A model generated the notes under the pieces. The model made no database searches. It was not told where the DNA came from and saw only the letters and a list, made by a program, of their open reading frames with translations. Both the position numbers and the translations under genes were made by a program. A DNA stretch of 64,000 nt from Pseudomonadota bacterium (GTDB lineage: Bacteria > Pseudomonadota > Gammaproteobacteria > Burkholderiales > Burkholderiaceae_C): positions 1 through 64,000 of the forward strand of contig JAIUOW010000022.1 in assembly GCA_020161775.1 (NCBI GenBank). The letters are read 5' to 3'. Every line of letters starts with the position of its first letter. Within the stretch, counting starts at the first letter, position 1. This document shows, in pieces, positions 34,324 through 43,462 of this stretch.

Positions 34324-35637
34324 ATGGCCGTGACCGTTGAAACCCTTGAGAAGCTCGAACGCAAGATCACCCTCACGCTGCCCGTCAACGTGATCCAGTC
34401 GGAAGTGGACACGCGCCTGAAGCGCCTGGCCCGCACCGTCAAGATGGACGGCTTTCGCCCCGGCAAGGTGCCCATGAACGTCGTGGCCCAGCGCTATGGC
34501 TATTCGGTGCACTACGAGGTGATGAACGACAAGGTGGGCGAGGCTTTTGCCGCGGCCGCCAATGAAGCCAAGCTGCGTGTGGCCGGCCAGCCCCGCATCA
34601 CCGAAAAGGAACAGGCCCCCGAGGGCGAGCTGGCGTTTGACGCAGTGTTCGAGGTGTACCCCGATGTCAAGATCGGTGACCTGACCACCGCCGAGGTTGA
34701 AAAGATCACCACCGAAGTCAGCGACGCGGCCATCGACAAGACGCTGGACATCCTGCGCAAGCAGCGCCGCACCTTCGCCCAGCGCCCGCAGGACGCCGCC
34801 GCGCAGGACGGCGACCGCGTGACGGTGGACTTTGAAGGCAAGATCGACGGCGAACCCTTCCAGGGCGGCAAGGCTGAAGCTTTCCAGTTCCTGGTGGGCG
34901 AAGGCCAGATGCTCAAGGAATTCGAAGACGCCGTTCGCGGCATGAAGTCCGGCGAAAGCAAGACCTTCCCGCTGGCCTTCCCCGCTGATTACCACGGCAA
35001 GGACGTGGCCGGCAAGACGGCTGACTTCCTGGTTACGGTGACCAAGATCGAAGCGGCTCACCTGCCCGAAGTGAACGAGGCGCTGGCCAAGTCGCTGGGC
35101 ATTGCAGACGAAACCGTCGAAGGCCTGCGCGCCGACATCAAGAAAAACCTGGAGCGCGAAGTCAAGTTCCGCCTGCTGGCGCGCAACAAGAACGCCGTGA
35201 TGGATGCGCTGGTGGCCAAGGCCGAACTGGACCTGCCCAACGCCGCCGTCCAGGCCGAGGTGGACCGCATGATCGAAGGCGCCCGTGCCGACCTCAAGCA
35301 GCGCGGCATCAAGGACGCCGACAAGGCGCCGATCCCGGCCGACGTGTTCCGCCCGCAGGCCGAGCGCCGCGTGCGCCTGGGCCTGGTGGTGGCTGAGCTG
35401 GTGCGTACCAACGAACTCCATGCCAAGCCCGAGCAGGTCAAGGCCCACGTCGAGGAACTGTCCGCCAGCTACGAAAAGCCCGCTGACGTGGTGCGCTGGT
35501 ACTACAGCGACACACGCCGCCTGGCGGAGGTGGAGGCCATCGTGATTGAAAACAACGTGACTGAATTCGTGCTGTCCAAGGCCAAGACCGTGGACAAGAC
35601 GATCTCGTTTGACGAGCTGATGGGCCAGCAGGGCTGA
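34324..35637 (+). CDS. tig: trigger factor
   Basis: The 437-residue ribosome-associated chaperone has the ribosome-binding N-terminal domain with the exposed loop GFRPGKVP (about 44-51), a FKBP-type peptidyl-prolyl isomerase domain (about 160-245, VTVDFEGKIDGEPFQGGKAE), and the arm/substrate-binding C-terminal domain. It captures nascent chains at the exit tunnel. It heads the conserved order tig-clpP-clpX-lon. Length is standard. An AGAGAGAAG sequence precedes the ATG. Confidence 0.97.
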   Translation: MAVTVETLEKLERKITLTLPVNVIQSEVDTRLKRLARTVKMDGFRPGKVPMNVVAQRYGYSVHYEVMNDKVGEAFAAAANEAKLRVAGQPRITEKEQAPEGELAFDAVFEVYPDVKIGDLTTAEVEKITTEVSDAAIDKTLDILRKQRRTFAQRPQDAAAQDGDRVTVDFEGKIDGEPFQGGKAEAFQFLVGEGQMLKEFEDAVRGMKSGESKTFPLAFPADYHGKDVAGKTADFLVTVTKIEAAHLPEVNEALAKSLGIADETVEGLRADIKKNLEREVKFRLLARNKNAVMDALVAKAELDLPNAAVQAEVDRMIEGARADLKQRGIKDADKAPIPADVFRPQAERRVRLGLVVAELVRTNELHAKPEQVKAHVEELSASYEKPADVVRWYYSDTRRLAEVEAIVIENNVTEFVLSKAKTVDKTISFDELMGQQG

Positions 35638-35738
35638 CCTGCGCTGGACCATGCCGGTGGGGCTTGTGCGGGCTTGCAGTCCGTCGCACAGGCCCCATCT
35701 GCCTTTTTGGATACAGTAAAGGCTGAACGGAGCAAACA

Positions 35739-36347
35739 ATGAGCGCACTTGAAACCCAGGCCCTCGGCATGATCCCGATGGTCATCGAACAGTCTGGCCG
35801 CGGCGAGCGGTCCTATGACATCTATTCGCGGCTGCTCAAGGAGCGCGTGATCTTCCTGGTGGGCGAGGTCAATGACCAGACCGCCAACCTGGTGGTGGCC
35901 CAACTGCTGTTCCTGGAAAGCGAAAACCCCGACAAGGACATCTCGTTCTACATCAACTCCCCGGGCGGCAGCGTGACCGCGGGCATGGCGATTTACGACA
36001 CCATGAACTTCATCAAGCCGGATGTGTCCACGCTGTGCTGCGGCTTCGCGGCAAGCATGGGCGCCTTCCTGCTGGCGGCCGGCGCCAAGGGCAAGCGTTT
36101 TTCGCTGCCCAACTCCAAGATCATGATCCATCAGGTGCTCGGTGGTGCCCGTGGCCAGGCCACGGACATCGAAATCCACGCCCGCGACATCCTGCGCACC
36201 AAGGACCAGATGAACCGCATCCTCGCCGAGCGCACGGGCCAGCCGCTGGAGAAAATCAAGGCTGACACGGAGCGCGACTACTTCCTGACGGCCGAGGAAT
36301 CCCGTGATTACGGCCTCATCGACCAGGTGATCGCCAAGCGGCCCTGA
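35739..36347 (+). CDS. clpP: ATP-dependent Clp protease proteolytic subunit
   Basis: The 202-residue serine protease carries the catalytic triad S106 (GFAASMGAF), H131 (IMIHQVLGG) and D180, with spacing identical to the E. coli enzyme. It assembles as two heptameric rings and degrades substrates unfolded by ClpX or ClpA. The N-terminal extension before IPMVIEQSG may be a propeptide. A strong terminator follows, so clpX probably also has its own promoter. Confidence 0.97.
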   Translation: MSALETQALGMIPMVIEQSGRGERSYDIYSRLLKERVIFLVGEVNDQTANLVVAQLLFLESENPDKDISFYINSPGGSVTAGMAIYDTMNFIKPDVSTLCCGFAASMGAFLLAAGAKGKRFSLPNSKIMIHQVLGGARGQATDIEIHARDILRTKDQMNRILAERTGQPLEKIKADTERDYFLTAEESRDYGLIDQVIAKRP

Positions 36348-36375
36348 TCCTGAACAGCCCCGGCTGCATTGCAGC

Positions 36376-36411
36376 AACGGCGCTTTCTGTAACAGAAAGC
36401 GCCGTTTTTAT
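36376..36411 (+). terminator. strong intrinsic terminator between clpP and clpX
   Basis: AACGGCGCTTTCTG (36376-36389) and CAGAAAGCGCCGTT (36393-36406) form a perfect 14-bp stem with a TAA loop, followed by TTTTTATTT. It is one of the strongest terminators in the window and interrupts the tig-clpP/clpX order. Confidence 0.88.
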
Positions 36412-36453
36412 TTGGTTATCATCCAGAAACCCCCGTAACAAGGCACTGCACAC

Positions 36454-37719
36454 ATGGCCGAGAAAAAAGGCGCTTCCAGCGAAAAGACTCTTTACTGCTC
36501 CTTTTGCGGCAAGAGCCAGCACGAGGTGAAGAAGCTGATCGCCGGTCCGTCCGTGTTCATCTGCGATGAGTGCATTGACCTGTGCAACGAAATCATCCGC
36601 GACGAACTCCCTGCAGGCGAGGAAGCGCGCGAAGGGCGGGGCGACCTTCCCACGCCGGCCGAGATCAAGGCCAACCTGGACAACTACGTCATCGGCCAGG
36701 AAACCGCCAAGCGCACCCTGGCCGTTGCCGTGTACAACCACTACAAGCGCCTGCGCCACAAGGAAAAGGCTAAGAAGGACGACGTCGAGCTGGCCAAGAG
36801 CAACATCCTGCTGATCGGCCCTACGGGTTCTGGCAAAACGCTGCTGGCCCAGACCTTGGCGCGCATGCTGGACGTGCCGTTCGTGATGGCTGATGCAACC
36901 ACCCTCACCGAAGCCGGTTATGTGGGCGAAGATGTCGAAAACATCATCCAGAAGCTGCTGCAAAGCTGCAACTACGAGGTGGAGCGCGCGCAGCGTGGCA
37001 TCGTCTACATCGACGAAATCGACAAGATTTCGCGAAAGTCCGACAACCCGTCCATCACGCGTGACGTGTCAGGCGAGGGCGTGCAGCAGGCATTGCTCAA
37101 GCTGATTGAAGGCACCATGGCCAGCGTGCCGCCGCAAGGCGGGCGCAAGCACCCCAACCAGGACTTCCTGCAGATCGACACGACCAACATCCTTTTCATC
37201 TGTGGCGGCGCGTTCGCCGGCATGGAAAAGGTCATCGAAAACCGCACGGAAGCGTCCGGTATCGGCTTTGGCGCGGCCGTGCGCAGCAAGCAGCAGCGCA
37301 GCCTGACCGAGGTCTTCAGCGAAGTCGAGCCCGAAGATCTCATCAAATTCGGCCTGATCCCTGAGTTGGTCGGCCGCATGCCCGTGGTCGCAACGCTGGC
37401 CGAACTCAGCGAAGACGCACTGGTCCAGATACTGACCGAACCCAAGAATGCCCTGGTCAAGCAATACAGCAAGCTGCTGGCCATGGAAGGCGTGGACCTG
37501 GAAATCCGGCCCAGTGCACTCAAGGCCATTGCCCGCAAGGCGCTGGCGCGCAAGACCGGCGCCCGGGGCCTGCGCTCCATCCTGGAGCAGTCGCTGATTG
37601 ACACCATGTTCGAACTGCCCAACACCTCGAATGTGGACAAGGTCGTGGTGGATGAGTCCACCATTGACGAGAACAAGCCGCCGCTGCTTGTTTACCGGGA
37701 AGCCGCCAAAAAGGCGTAA
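36454..37719 (+). CDS. clpX: ClpXP protease ATPase subunit
   Basis: The 421-residue AAA+ unfoldase has the N-terminal zinc-binding domain ([19 protein letters not shown] and [11 protein letters not shown]), Walker A GPTGSGKT, Walker B IVYIDEID, the pore loop [10 protein letters not shown], the RKSDN segment and sensor motifs, then the C-terminal small domain. It recognises tagged substrates and feeds ClpP. The length and motifs are complete. AAGG precedes the ATG. Confidence 0.97.
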   Translation: MAEKKGASSEKTLYCSFCGKSQHEVKKLIAGPSVFICDECIDLCNEIIRDELPAGEEAREGRGDLPTPAEIKANLDNYVIGQETAKRTLAVAVYNHYKRLRHKEKAKKDDVELAKSNILLIGPTGSGKTLLAQTLARMLDVPFVMADATTLTEAGYVGEDVENIIQKLLQSCNYEVERAQRGIVYIDEIDKISRKSDNPSITRDVSGEGVQQALLKLIEGTMASVPPQGGRKHPNQDFLQIDTTNILFICGGAFAGMEKVIENRTEASGIGFGAAVRSKQQRSLTEVFSEVEPEDLIKFGLIPELVGRMPVVATLAELSEDALVQILTEPKNALVKQYSKLLAMEGVDLEIRPSALKAIARKALARKTGARGLRSILEQSLIDTMFELPNTSNVDKVVVDESTIDENKPPLLVYREAAKKA

Positions 37720-37795
37720 CTTTCCTTCCAGGCCACCGCCGCCAGTGATTTTTTGCACGGCAACAACCCTGAAAGCCGCATTGCGATGCGGACGG

Positions 37796-37823
37796 GTTGA
37801 AAATCCCCATTTGCCGCCGATAT
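37796..37823 (+). promoter_or_regulatory. candidate heat-shock (sigma-32) promoter of lon
   Basis: GTTGAAA (37796-37802) and GCCGATAT (37816-37823) are spaced by 13 bases, resembling the CTTGAAA-N13-CCCCATNT consensus with several mismatches. lon is a classic heat-shock gene. A CCCCATTT at 37805-37812 is too close to the -35 element to be its -10. Confidence 0.35.
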
Positions 37824-37848
37824 TCAACAGGTAACGAAAAGGATATTC

Positions 37849-40263
37849 ATGTCCGGACACATTCCCCTGCCTGCCGACCCCCTCGACCTGCCGCTGCTGC
37901 CCCTGCGGGACGTGGTGGTGTTTCCCCATATGGTCATCCCGCTGTTTGTCGGCCGGCCCAAGAGCATCAAGGCGCTGGAAGCTGCGATGGAGGCGGAGCG
38001 CCGCATCATGCTGGTGGCCCAGAAAGCCGCCGCCAAGGACGAGCCTTCGGTGGCCGACATGTTCGACGTGGGCTGCGTATCCACCATCCTGCAGATGCTC
38101 AAGCTGCCGGACGGCACGGTCAAGGTGCTGGTCGAGGGCCAGCAGCGCGCCCGGGTGAACCGCATCGATGAAGGTGAAAGCCACTTCAGCGCCAATGTCA
38201 CCCCGGTGGTTGCCGCGGCGGACCAGAAGACCAGTGAAATCGAGGCACTGCGTCGCGCCGTGATGCAGCAGTTTGACCAGTACGTCAAGCTCAACAAGAA
38301 GATTCCACCCGAGATCCTCACCTCGATCTCCAGCATCGACGATCCGGGTCGCCTGGCTGACACCATTGCCGCGCACCTGCCGCTCAAGCTGGACAACAAG
38401 CAGATCGTGCTGGACCTGGCTGACGTGAAGCTGCGGCTGGAAAACCTGTTCGAGCAGATCGAGCGCGAAGTTGACATCCTGAACGTTGACAAGAAGATCC
38501 GCGGCCGCGTCAAGCGCCAGATGGAAAAGAACCAGCGCGACTTCTACCTGAACGAGCAGGTCAAGGCCATCCAGAAGGAGCTGGGCGAAGGCGAAGAGGG
38601 CGCGGACATCGAAGAGATCGAAAAGAAGATCAAGGCTGCCAAGATGCCCAAGGACGCCCGCAAGAAGGCGGACGCGGAGCTCAAGAAGCTCAAGCTCATG
38701 TCGCCCATGTCGGCCGAGGCCACCGTGGTGCGCAACTACATCGATGTGCTCACGAACCTGCCCTGGGCCAAAAAGACCAAGATCAAGCACGACCTGGCCA
38801 ATGCCGAAGGCGTGCTCAACGAAGACCATTACGGCCTGGACAAGGTCAAGGACCGCATTCTTGAGTACCTCGCGGTGCAGCAGCGCGTGGACAAGGTCAA
38901 GGCGCCCATCCTGTGCCTGGTGGGGCCGCCCGGCGTGGGCAAGACCTCGCTGGGCCAGTCGATTGCCAAGGCAACGGGGCGCAAGTACGTGCGCATGGCG
39001 CTGGGCGGAATGCGCGACGAGGCCGAAATCCGTGGCCACCGTCGCACCTACATCGGCGCGTTGCCGGGCAAGGTGCTGCAAAGCCTGAGCAAGGTCGGCA
39101 CGCGCAATCCGCTGTTCCTGCTGGACGAAATCGACAAGCTGGGCACCGACTTCCGCGGGGACCCGTCCAGCGCGTTGCTGGAGGTGCTGGACCCGGAGCA
39201 GAACCACACCTTTGGTGACCACTATGTCGAGGTGGACTTCGACCTGAGCGACGTGATGTTCGTGGCCACGTCCAACTCCATGAACATCCCGCCGGCGCTG
39301 CTGGACCGCATGGAAGTCATTCGTCTGTCGGGCTACACCGAGGATGAGAAGACCAACATCGCGATGAAGTACCTCGCGCCCAAGCAGATGACGAACAACG
39401 GCGTGAAGGAGGACGAACTCCTCATCACCGAGGAAGCCATCCGCGACATCGTGCGTTACTACACTCGCGAAGCTGGCGTGCGCTCGCTGGAGCGAGAGCT
39501 GTCCAAGATCTGCCGCAAGGTGGTCAAGGGCCTTCAGCTGAAAAAGATGGCGCCTCAGGTGAAGGTGACGGGCGACAACCTCAACGACTTCCTGGGCGTG
39601 CGCAAGTACACCTATGGCCGCGCCGAGCAGCAAAACCAGGTGGGCCAGGTCGTGGGCCTGGCCTGGACGGAGGTGGGCGGCGACCTGTTGACGATCGAGG
39701 CCGCGCTCATGCCCGGCAAGGGCGTCATCACCACCACCGGCTCGCTCGGTGACGTCATGAAAGAATCCGTGGCCGCTGCCCGCACCGTGGTGCGCAGCCG
39801 CGCGCGCGGCTTGGGCATCAAGGATGACGTCTTCGAGAAGAACGACATGCACATCCACGTGCCCGACGGCGCTACGCCCAAGGATGGCCCCAGCGCCGGC
39901 GCGGCCATGACGACGGCGATCGTGTCGGCGCTCACCGGCATCCCGGTGCGCGGTGATGTGGCCATGACCGGCGAGATCACCTTGCGCGGCGAGGTAACGG
40001 CGATTGGCGGCCTGAAGGAAAAGCTGCTGGCGGCATTGCGCGGTGGCATCAAGACGGTGCTGATCCCGGAAGAAAACGCCAAGGACCTCCAGGAGATCCC
40101 GGACAACGTGAAGCAGGGGCTTGAGATCGTGCCGGTCAAATGGATCGACAAGGTGCTGGAGGTTGCGCTGGAACGCCTGCCTACGCCCCTGCCCGACGAA
40201 GAGCCCGTGGCCGCCGCGCCGCTTGCCAAGGTACCTGAAGCGCCGGCTTCGATAAAACATTGA
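37849..40263 (+). CDS. lon: ATP-dependent protease Lon
   Basis: The 804-residue protease has the N-terminal substrate-recognition domain (LPLLPLRDVVVFPHMVIPLF), a coiled-coil-rich middle, AAA+ Walker A GPPGVGKTS, Walker B LFLLDEIDKLG, and the C-terminal protease domain with the catalytic dyad S682 (KDGPSAGAAM) and K725 (GGLKEKLL), at the same 43-residue spacing as E. coli S679/K722. It degrades misfolded and regulatory proteins. It has AAAAGG upstream and ends just before a tRNA promoter. Confidence 0.97.
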   Translation: MSGHIPLPADPLDLPLLPLRDVVVFPHMVIPLFVGRPKSIKALEAAMEAERRIMLVAQKAAAKDEPSVADMFDVGCVSTILQMLKLPDGTVKVLVEGQQRARVNRIDEGESHFSANVTPVVAAADQKTSEIEALRRAVMQQFDQYVKLNKKIPPEILTSISSIDDPGRLADTIAAHLPLKLDNKQIVLDLADVKLRLENLFEQIEREVDILNVDKKIRGRVKRQMEKNQRDFYLNEQVKAIQKELGEGEEGADIEEIEKKIKAAKMPKDARKKADAELKKLKLMSPMSAEATVVRNYIDVLTNLPWAKKTKIKHDLANAEGVLNEDHYGLDKVKDRILEYLAVQQRVDKVKAPILCLVGPPGVGKTSLGQSIAKATGRKYVRMALGGMRDEAEIRGHRRTYIGALPGKVLQSLSKVGTRNPLFLLDEIDKLGTDFRGDPSSALLEVLDPEQNHTFGDHYVEVDFDLSDVMFVATSNSMNIPPALLDRMEVIRLSGYTEDEKTNIAMKYLAPKQMTNNGVKEDELLITEEAIRDIVRYYTREAGVRSLERELSKICRKVVKGLQLKKMAPQVKVTGDNLNDFLGVRKYTYGRAEQQNQVGQVVGLAWTEVGGDLLTIEAALMPGKGVITTTGSLGDVMKESVAAARTVVRSRARGLGIKDDVFEKNDMHIHVPDGATPKDGPSAGAAMTTAIVSALTGIPVRGDVAMTGEITLRGEVTAIGGLKEKLLAALRGGIKTVLIPEENAKDLQEIPDNVKQGLEIVPVKWIDKVLEVALERLPTPLPDEEPVAAAPLAKVPEAPASIKH

Positions 40264-40269
40264 ACGGGC

Positions 40270-40299
40270 TTGCGAAAGTCCAGAAAACTACGCTATAAT
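40270..40299 (+). promoter_or_regulatory. promoter of the tRNA Gly-Cys-Leu cluster
   Basis: TTGCGA (40270-40275) and a perfect TATAAT (40294-40299) are 18 bases apart, 14 bases before the first tRNA and just after the lon stop codon. Confidence 0.75.
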
Positions 40300-40313
40300 T
40301 TGAGGCTTGAAAC

Positions 40314-40389
40314 GCGGGAATAGCTCAGTTGGTAGAGCGCAACCTTGCCAAGGTTGAGGTCGAGAGTTCGAGACTCTTTTCCCGCTCCA
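40314..40389 (+). tRNA. tRNA-Gly (GCC)
   Basis: The 76-base gene has acceptor GCGGGAA/TTCCCGC, encoded CCA and anticodon GCC in loop TTGCCAA. It is the first of three tRNAs and is followed by a terminator. Confidence 0.96.
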
Positions 40390-40396
40390 AATTTCC

Positions 40397-40425
40397 AAAA
40401 AGGGAAGCCCAGGCTTCCCTTTTTT
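40397..40425 (+). terminator. terminator after tRNA-Gly
   Basis: AAAAAGGGAAGCC and GGCTTCCCTTTTT form a long stem around a short CA, ending in a T-run. It may also work on the opposite strand because the arm begins with A-residues. Confidence 0.8.
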
Positions 40426-40449
40426 GTCAGTGAAAATCCGAAACTACCC

Positions 40450-40523
40450 GGCGCGATAGCAAAGCGGTTATGCACCGGATTGCAAATCCGATCAGCCCAG
40501 TTCGACTCTGGGTCGCGCCTCCA
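40450..40523 (+). tRNA. tRNA-Cys (GCA)
   Basis: The 74-base gene has acceptor GGCGCGA/TCGCGCC, encoded CCA and the anticodon GCA in loop TTGCAAA. Confidence 0.95.
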
Positions 40524-40526
40524 GTC

Positions 40527-40565
40527 AACAGCCCCGTCAACCCCGTTGCCGGGGCTGTTTTGTTT
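40527..40565 (+). terminator. terminator after tRNA-Cys
   Basis: AACAGCCCCG and CGGGGCTGTT form a 10-bp stem with a 13-base loop, followed by TTGTTTG. Confidence 0.75.
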
Positions 40566-40580
40566 GACAATAGATTGTCC

Positions 40581-40672
40581 GCCCGGATGGTGAAATTGGT
40601 AGACACAGCGGACTTAAAATCCGCCGCTTGCTGAAAGGCGGCGTACCGGTTCAAGCCCGGTTCCGGGTACCA
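40581..40672 (+). tRNA. tRNA-Leu (UAA)
   Basis: The 92-base gene has acceptor GCCCGGA/TCCGGGT, encoded CCA, a longer-than-average variable arm (CGCCGC stem to GCGGCG) and anticodon TAA in loop CTTAAAA. It decodes UUA/UUG. The next protein gene begins 14 bases after it. Confidence 0.95.
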
Positions 40673-40686
40673 GATGAAAGCACGTC

Positions 40687-41319
40687 ATGCCACGCTACAA
40701 CGCCCCCTTTGAAATCCATGTTCATGGTGACGTGCCCTTGCGCGCCGACGTGGTCTTCGCCCAACTTCAGGACGCGCTGAAGCCGCTGTGGAAATACGCT
40801 GGCGCCAAATCGCTGGCCGATGGCGCACACAGCAGCTATGAGGAAGAGCCGGGCATCAAGTTCGACGCCCAGGAGCACCTGCTGCAGATGTGCTGGACGG
40901 TGCCGGGCGATGAAGACTTTCGCCAGTCTCTGGACGAAATGTGCATGAACCTCAACGAGCTGGCGCGTGAAGGCGCGGCGATCGAGGTGACGTTCTATGA
41001 CGCCGATTTTGACGAGGAAGAAGAAGCGCCCGGCGCCGAATCCCGCGACGATTTCGTGATGCTGTTTGTCGGCCCCACGCCTGCGGCCATCATGCAGGTG
41101 CAGCGTGACCTGTTGGTGCAGGACGTGGTGAACATGATGGAGCGTCACTTTGACGGCTCCGAGCTCGGCGGCGTGGTGGCCGAAATCGACAAGCTGTTCG
41201 GGCAGCGCTTTGACGAGCTGGTCAACTCGCTGGAACTGGGCCGGCCGCCGCGTGGCTCTGGCGGTTCGGGTGGCGCAGGCGGCCACGGCGGCGGCCGCCG
41301 CCCCCGCCACCTGCACTGA
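40687..41319 (+). CDS. conserved hypothetical protein (DUF6806-like)
   Basis: The 210-residue protein has no membrane segment or known catalytic motif. The first ~180 residues (from MPRYNAPFEIHVHGDVPLRA) form a compact alpha/beta domain with an acidic patch (FDEEEEAPGAE) and the segment SLELGRPPRGSGG near its end; the tail is glycine/histidine-rich (GGAGGHGGGRRPRHLH), which could bind metal. I recall close relatives in Comamonadaceae grouped as DUF6806; function unknown. Starting just downstream of tRNA-Leu, it may be co-transcribed with it. Confidence 0.7.
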   Translation: MPRYNAPFEIHVHGDVPLRADVVFAQLQDALKPLWKYAGAKSLADGAHSSYEEEPGIKFDAQEHLLQMCWTVPGDEDFRQSLDEMCMNLNELAREGAAIEVTFYDADFDEEEEAPGAESRDDFVMLFVGPTPAAIMQVQRDLLVQDVVNMMERHFDGSELGGVVAEIDKLFGQRFDELVNSLELGRPPRGSGGSGGAGGHGGGRRPRHLH

Positions 41320-41372
41320 CCGCGCGCTGACACGCGGCTCAGCTATGCTGTGCTCCGCTTCAGGAGACAGCA

Positions 41373-42686
41373 ATGGCCCTTTTCCCGCAGGAAGCCCTGC
41401 AACCCGGCGTGCGCAAACGCGAGGTGTTTGGCTGGGCGATGTACGACTTCGCCAATTCGGGCTACACCACGGTCGTGATCACCGCGGTGTTCGCGGCCTA
41501 TTTCGTCGGGGGCATTGCGCAGAAGGCCGATTGGGCCACCTTTGCCTGGACCGCGGCGCTCAGTGTGTCGTACGCGATCGTGATGCTCACCATGCCCAGC
41601 ATCGGGGCTTATGCGGACCTGCGTGCCGCCAAGAAGCGGCTGCTCATGATCACCACCGCTGGCTGTGTGGCGGCTACGGCCGCGCTGGCGTGGGCCGGGC
41701 CGGGCAGCGTGGCGCTGGCCATCGTGCTGATCATCGTCTCCAACACGTTCTACAGCTGGGGTGAGTCGCTCACCGCCGCTTTCCTGCCCGAGCTGGCGCG
41801 CGCTGAATCACTGGGCAAGGTCAGCGGCTGGGGATGGGGCTTTGGTTATTTTGGCGGCATGCTGGCGCTGGGCATTTGCCTGGGCTATGTGATCTGGGCG
41901 CAGGGGCAGGGCATCAAGGCTGAGCAGTTTGTGCCGGTCACCATGCTGGTCACGGCGGCGATCTATGGCACGGCATCACTCGTGACCTTTCGCCTGCTGA
42001 AAGAGCGCGCGCAGCCCAACCCGGCGGCGCTGCGGCAAAACGGCCTGCGTGCATCGCTGGCGCAGTTGCGCCGCACCTTCGCGCAGGCCCGCCACTACAG
42101 CGACTTCATGTGGCTGCTGGCGTGCGCGGTGTTCTACCAGGGCGGCGTGGCGGTGGCGATTGCGCTGGCTGCCATCTATGCGGAGCAGGTCATCGGCTTC
42201 CAGCCGCAGGAGACCATGGTGCTGATTTTTGTGCTGAACCTCGCCGCAGCGGGGGGGGCGCTGGCGTGGGGCTATTTTCAGGACCGCATTGGCCACAAGC
42301 TGGCGCTGGGCATCACGCTGGTGGGCTGGGTTGCCACTTGTGTCATTGCCGCCGTCACCACGACCAAAGGTGGCTTCTGGTATGCCGCCGCGATCGCCGG
42401 GCTGTGCATGGGGTCCAGCCAGTCGGCAGGGCGGGCCATGGCCGGCATGTTCGCGCCGCAGCGGCAGTTGGGCGAGTTTTACGGCCTGTGGACGTTCGCG
42501 ATCCGCCTGGCCAGCATCGTCGGCCCGCTGAGCTACGGTGCCATCACCTGGGCTACCGGCGGCAACCAGCGCACGGCCATCCTGTCCACCGCCGTGTTGT
42601 TTGTGGTGGGCTTGCTGCTGTTGCAGAAGGTGAATGTGCAGCGTGGCCGTGCGGCCGCGCTCGCCGCGGATGCCCGTCAGGCCTGA
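41373..42686 (+). CDS. MFS transporter of the UMF1/Atg22-like family
   Basis: The 437-residue protein has 12 predicted helices and begins with the family hallmark EVFGWAMYDFANSGYTTVVI. GWGWGFGYFGGMLALG (helix 5 area) is also typical. Relatives in eukaryotes export amino acids from vacuoles; bacterial members are of unknown substrate. CAGGAG precedes the ATG. The end overlaps the convergent murI end by 10 bases. Confidence 0.88.
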   Translation: MALFPQEALQPGVRKREVFGWAMYDFANSGYTTVVITAVFAAYFVGGIAQKADWATFAWTAALSVSYAIVMLTMPSIGAYADLRAAKKRLLMITTAGCVAATAALAWAGPGSVALAIVLIIVSNTFYSWGESLTAAFLPELARAESLGKVSGWGWGFGYFGGMLALGICLGYVIWAQGQGIKAEQFVPVTMLVTAAIYGTASLVTFRLLKERAQPNPAALRQNGLRASLAQLRRTFAQARHYSDFMWLLACAVFYQGGVAVAIALAAIYAEQVIGFQPQETMVLIFVLNLAAAGGALAWGYFQDRIGHKLALGITLVGWVATCVIAAVTTTKGGFWYAAAIAGLCMGSSQSAGRAMAGMFAPQRQLGEFYGLWTFAIRLASIVGPLSYGAITWATGGNQRTAILSTAVLFVVGLLLLQKVNVQRGRAAALAADARQA

Positions 42687-43462
42687 ACAGCCAGCCAGCG
42701 CGTGGCCGCTGCTTGCAGCGCCATCAGCGGCCCGGTGGCCAGCAGGGTGAGCCCGCCTTGCGTGCGTTGTGCCAGCAGGCCCCGTGTGGCCAGCAGGCGC
42801 TGCGTTTGCCGCGCCACGGGTTCGCCGGTATCGACCAGCCGCACATCGGGCCCCACCACAGCGCGCAGCACGCCGGCGGCGAACGGGTAATGGGTGCAGC
42901 CCAGTACCAGCGTGTCCATGGCGCCCGGCCTGCCGCCGAACGGGCCCATGGCTTGCACGTAGTGGGCACACAGCGCCTCTGTTTTTGCCGCGTCGTCGTG
43001 CTCAATGGCTTCTGCCAGGCCATCGCAGGCCTGCAGCACAAAGCGGGTTTGCCCGGCCAGCGTGCCGTGCAAGGCGGCGAACTTCTGGCTGGCCAGTGTG
43101 CCGCGCGTGGCCATCACACCTACATGGCCGGTGCGCGTGTGCGCGGCAGCTGGCTTGAGCGCGGGCTCCACCCCCACCAGTGGCAGGCCGGGGTGGGCGT
43201 CACGCAGCTGCGTGATGGCTGCCGCCGTGGCGGTGTTGCAGGCCACCACCAGCGCCTTGATGCCGTGCGAATCGCGCAGCTGCCGCGCCACCGCCAGCGA
43301 GCGGTCGGCAACGAACGCATCACCGCGCTCGCCATAGGGCGCATGGGCGTTGTCGGCCAGGTAGACAAGGTTTTCACCCGGCAGCGCGGCCCGCAGCGCC
43401 CGCAGCACGCTCAGGCCGCCGACGCCGCTGTCAAAAACGCCGATGGGCGCGTCGGCGTTCAA
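42677..43462 (-). CDS. murI: glutamate racemase
   Basis: The 261-residue enzyme makes D-glutamate for peptidoglycan. It starts APIGVFDSGVGGLSVL and has both catalytic cysteines, C75 in VVACNTATA and C189 in LGCTHYPF, plus YLADNAHAPYGER. The start overlaps the stop of the class I fumarase gene by four bases (ATGA), so it is translated from the same mRNA. Confidence 0.95.
   Translation of the reverse strand: MNADAPIGVFDSGVGGLSVLRALRAALPGENLVYLADNAHAPYGERGDAFVADRSLAVARQLRDSHGIKALVVACNTATAAAITQLRDAHPGLPLVGVEPALKPAAAHTRTGHVGVMATRGTLASQKFAALHGTLAGQTRFVLQACDGLAEAIEHDDAAKTEALCAHYVQAMGPFGGRPGAMDTLVLGCTHYPFAAGVLRAVVGPDVRLVDTGEPVARQTQRLLATRGLLAQRTQGGLTLLATGPLMALQAAATRWLAVQA

Noticed and set aside
34156-35748. 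A 530-codon minus-strand frame over the tRNA and trigger factor gene.
   Set aside because: It runs antisense through tig and a tRNA and shows shadow composition without domain motifs.
37805-37812. CCCCATTT just after GTTGAAA upstream of lon as the -10 of a heat-shock promoter.
   Set aside because: Only two bases separate it from the -35-like element; the real spacing should be 13-15, so I used a weaker downstream match instead.
37069-40260. A minus-strand open frame of 1063 codons antisense to clpX and lon.
   Set aside because: It mirrors two well-identified genes, has histidine/glutamine/arginine-rich composition typical of GC-rich shadow frames and no ribosome site.
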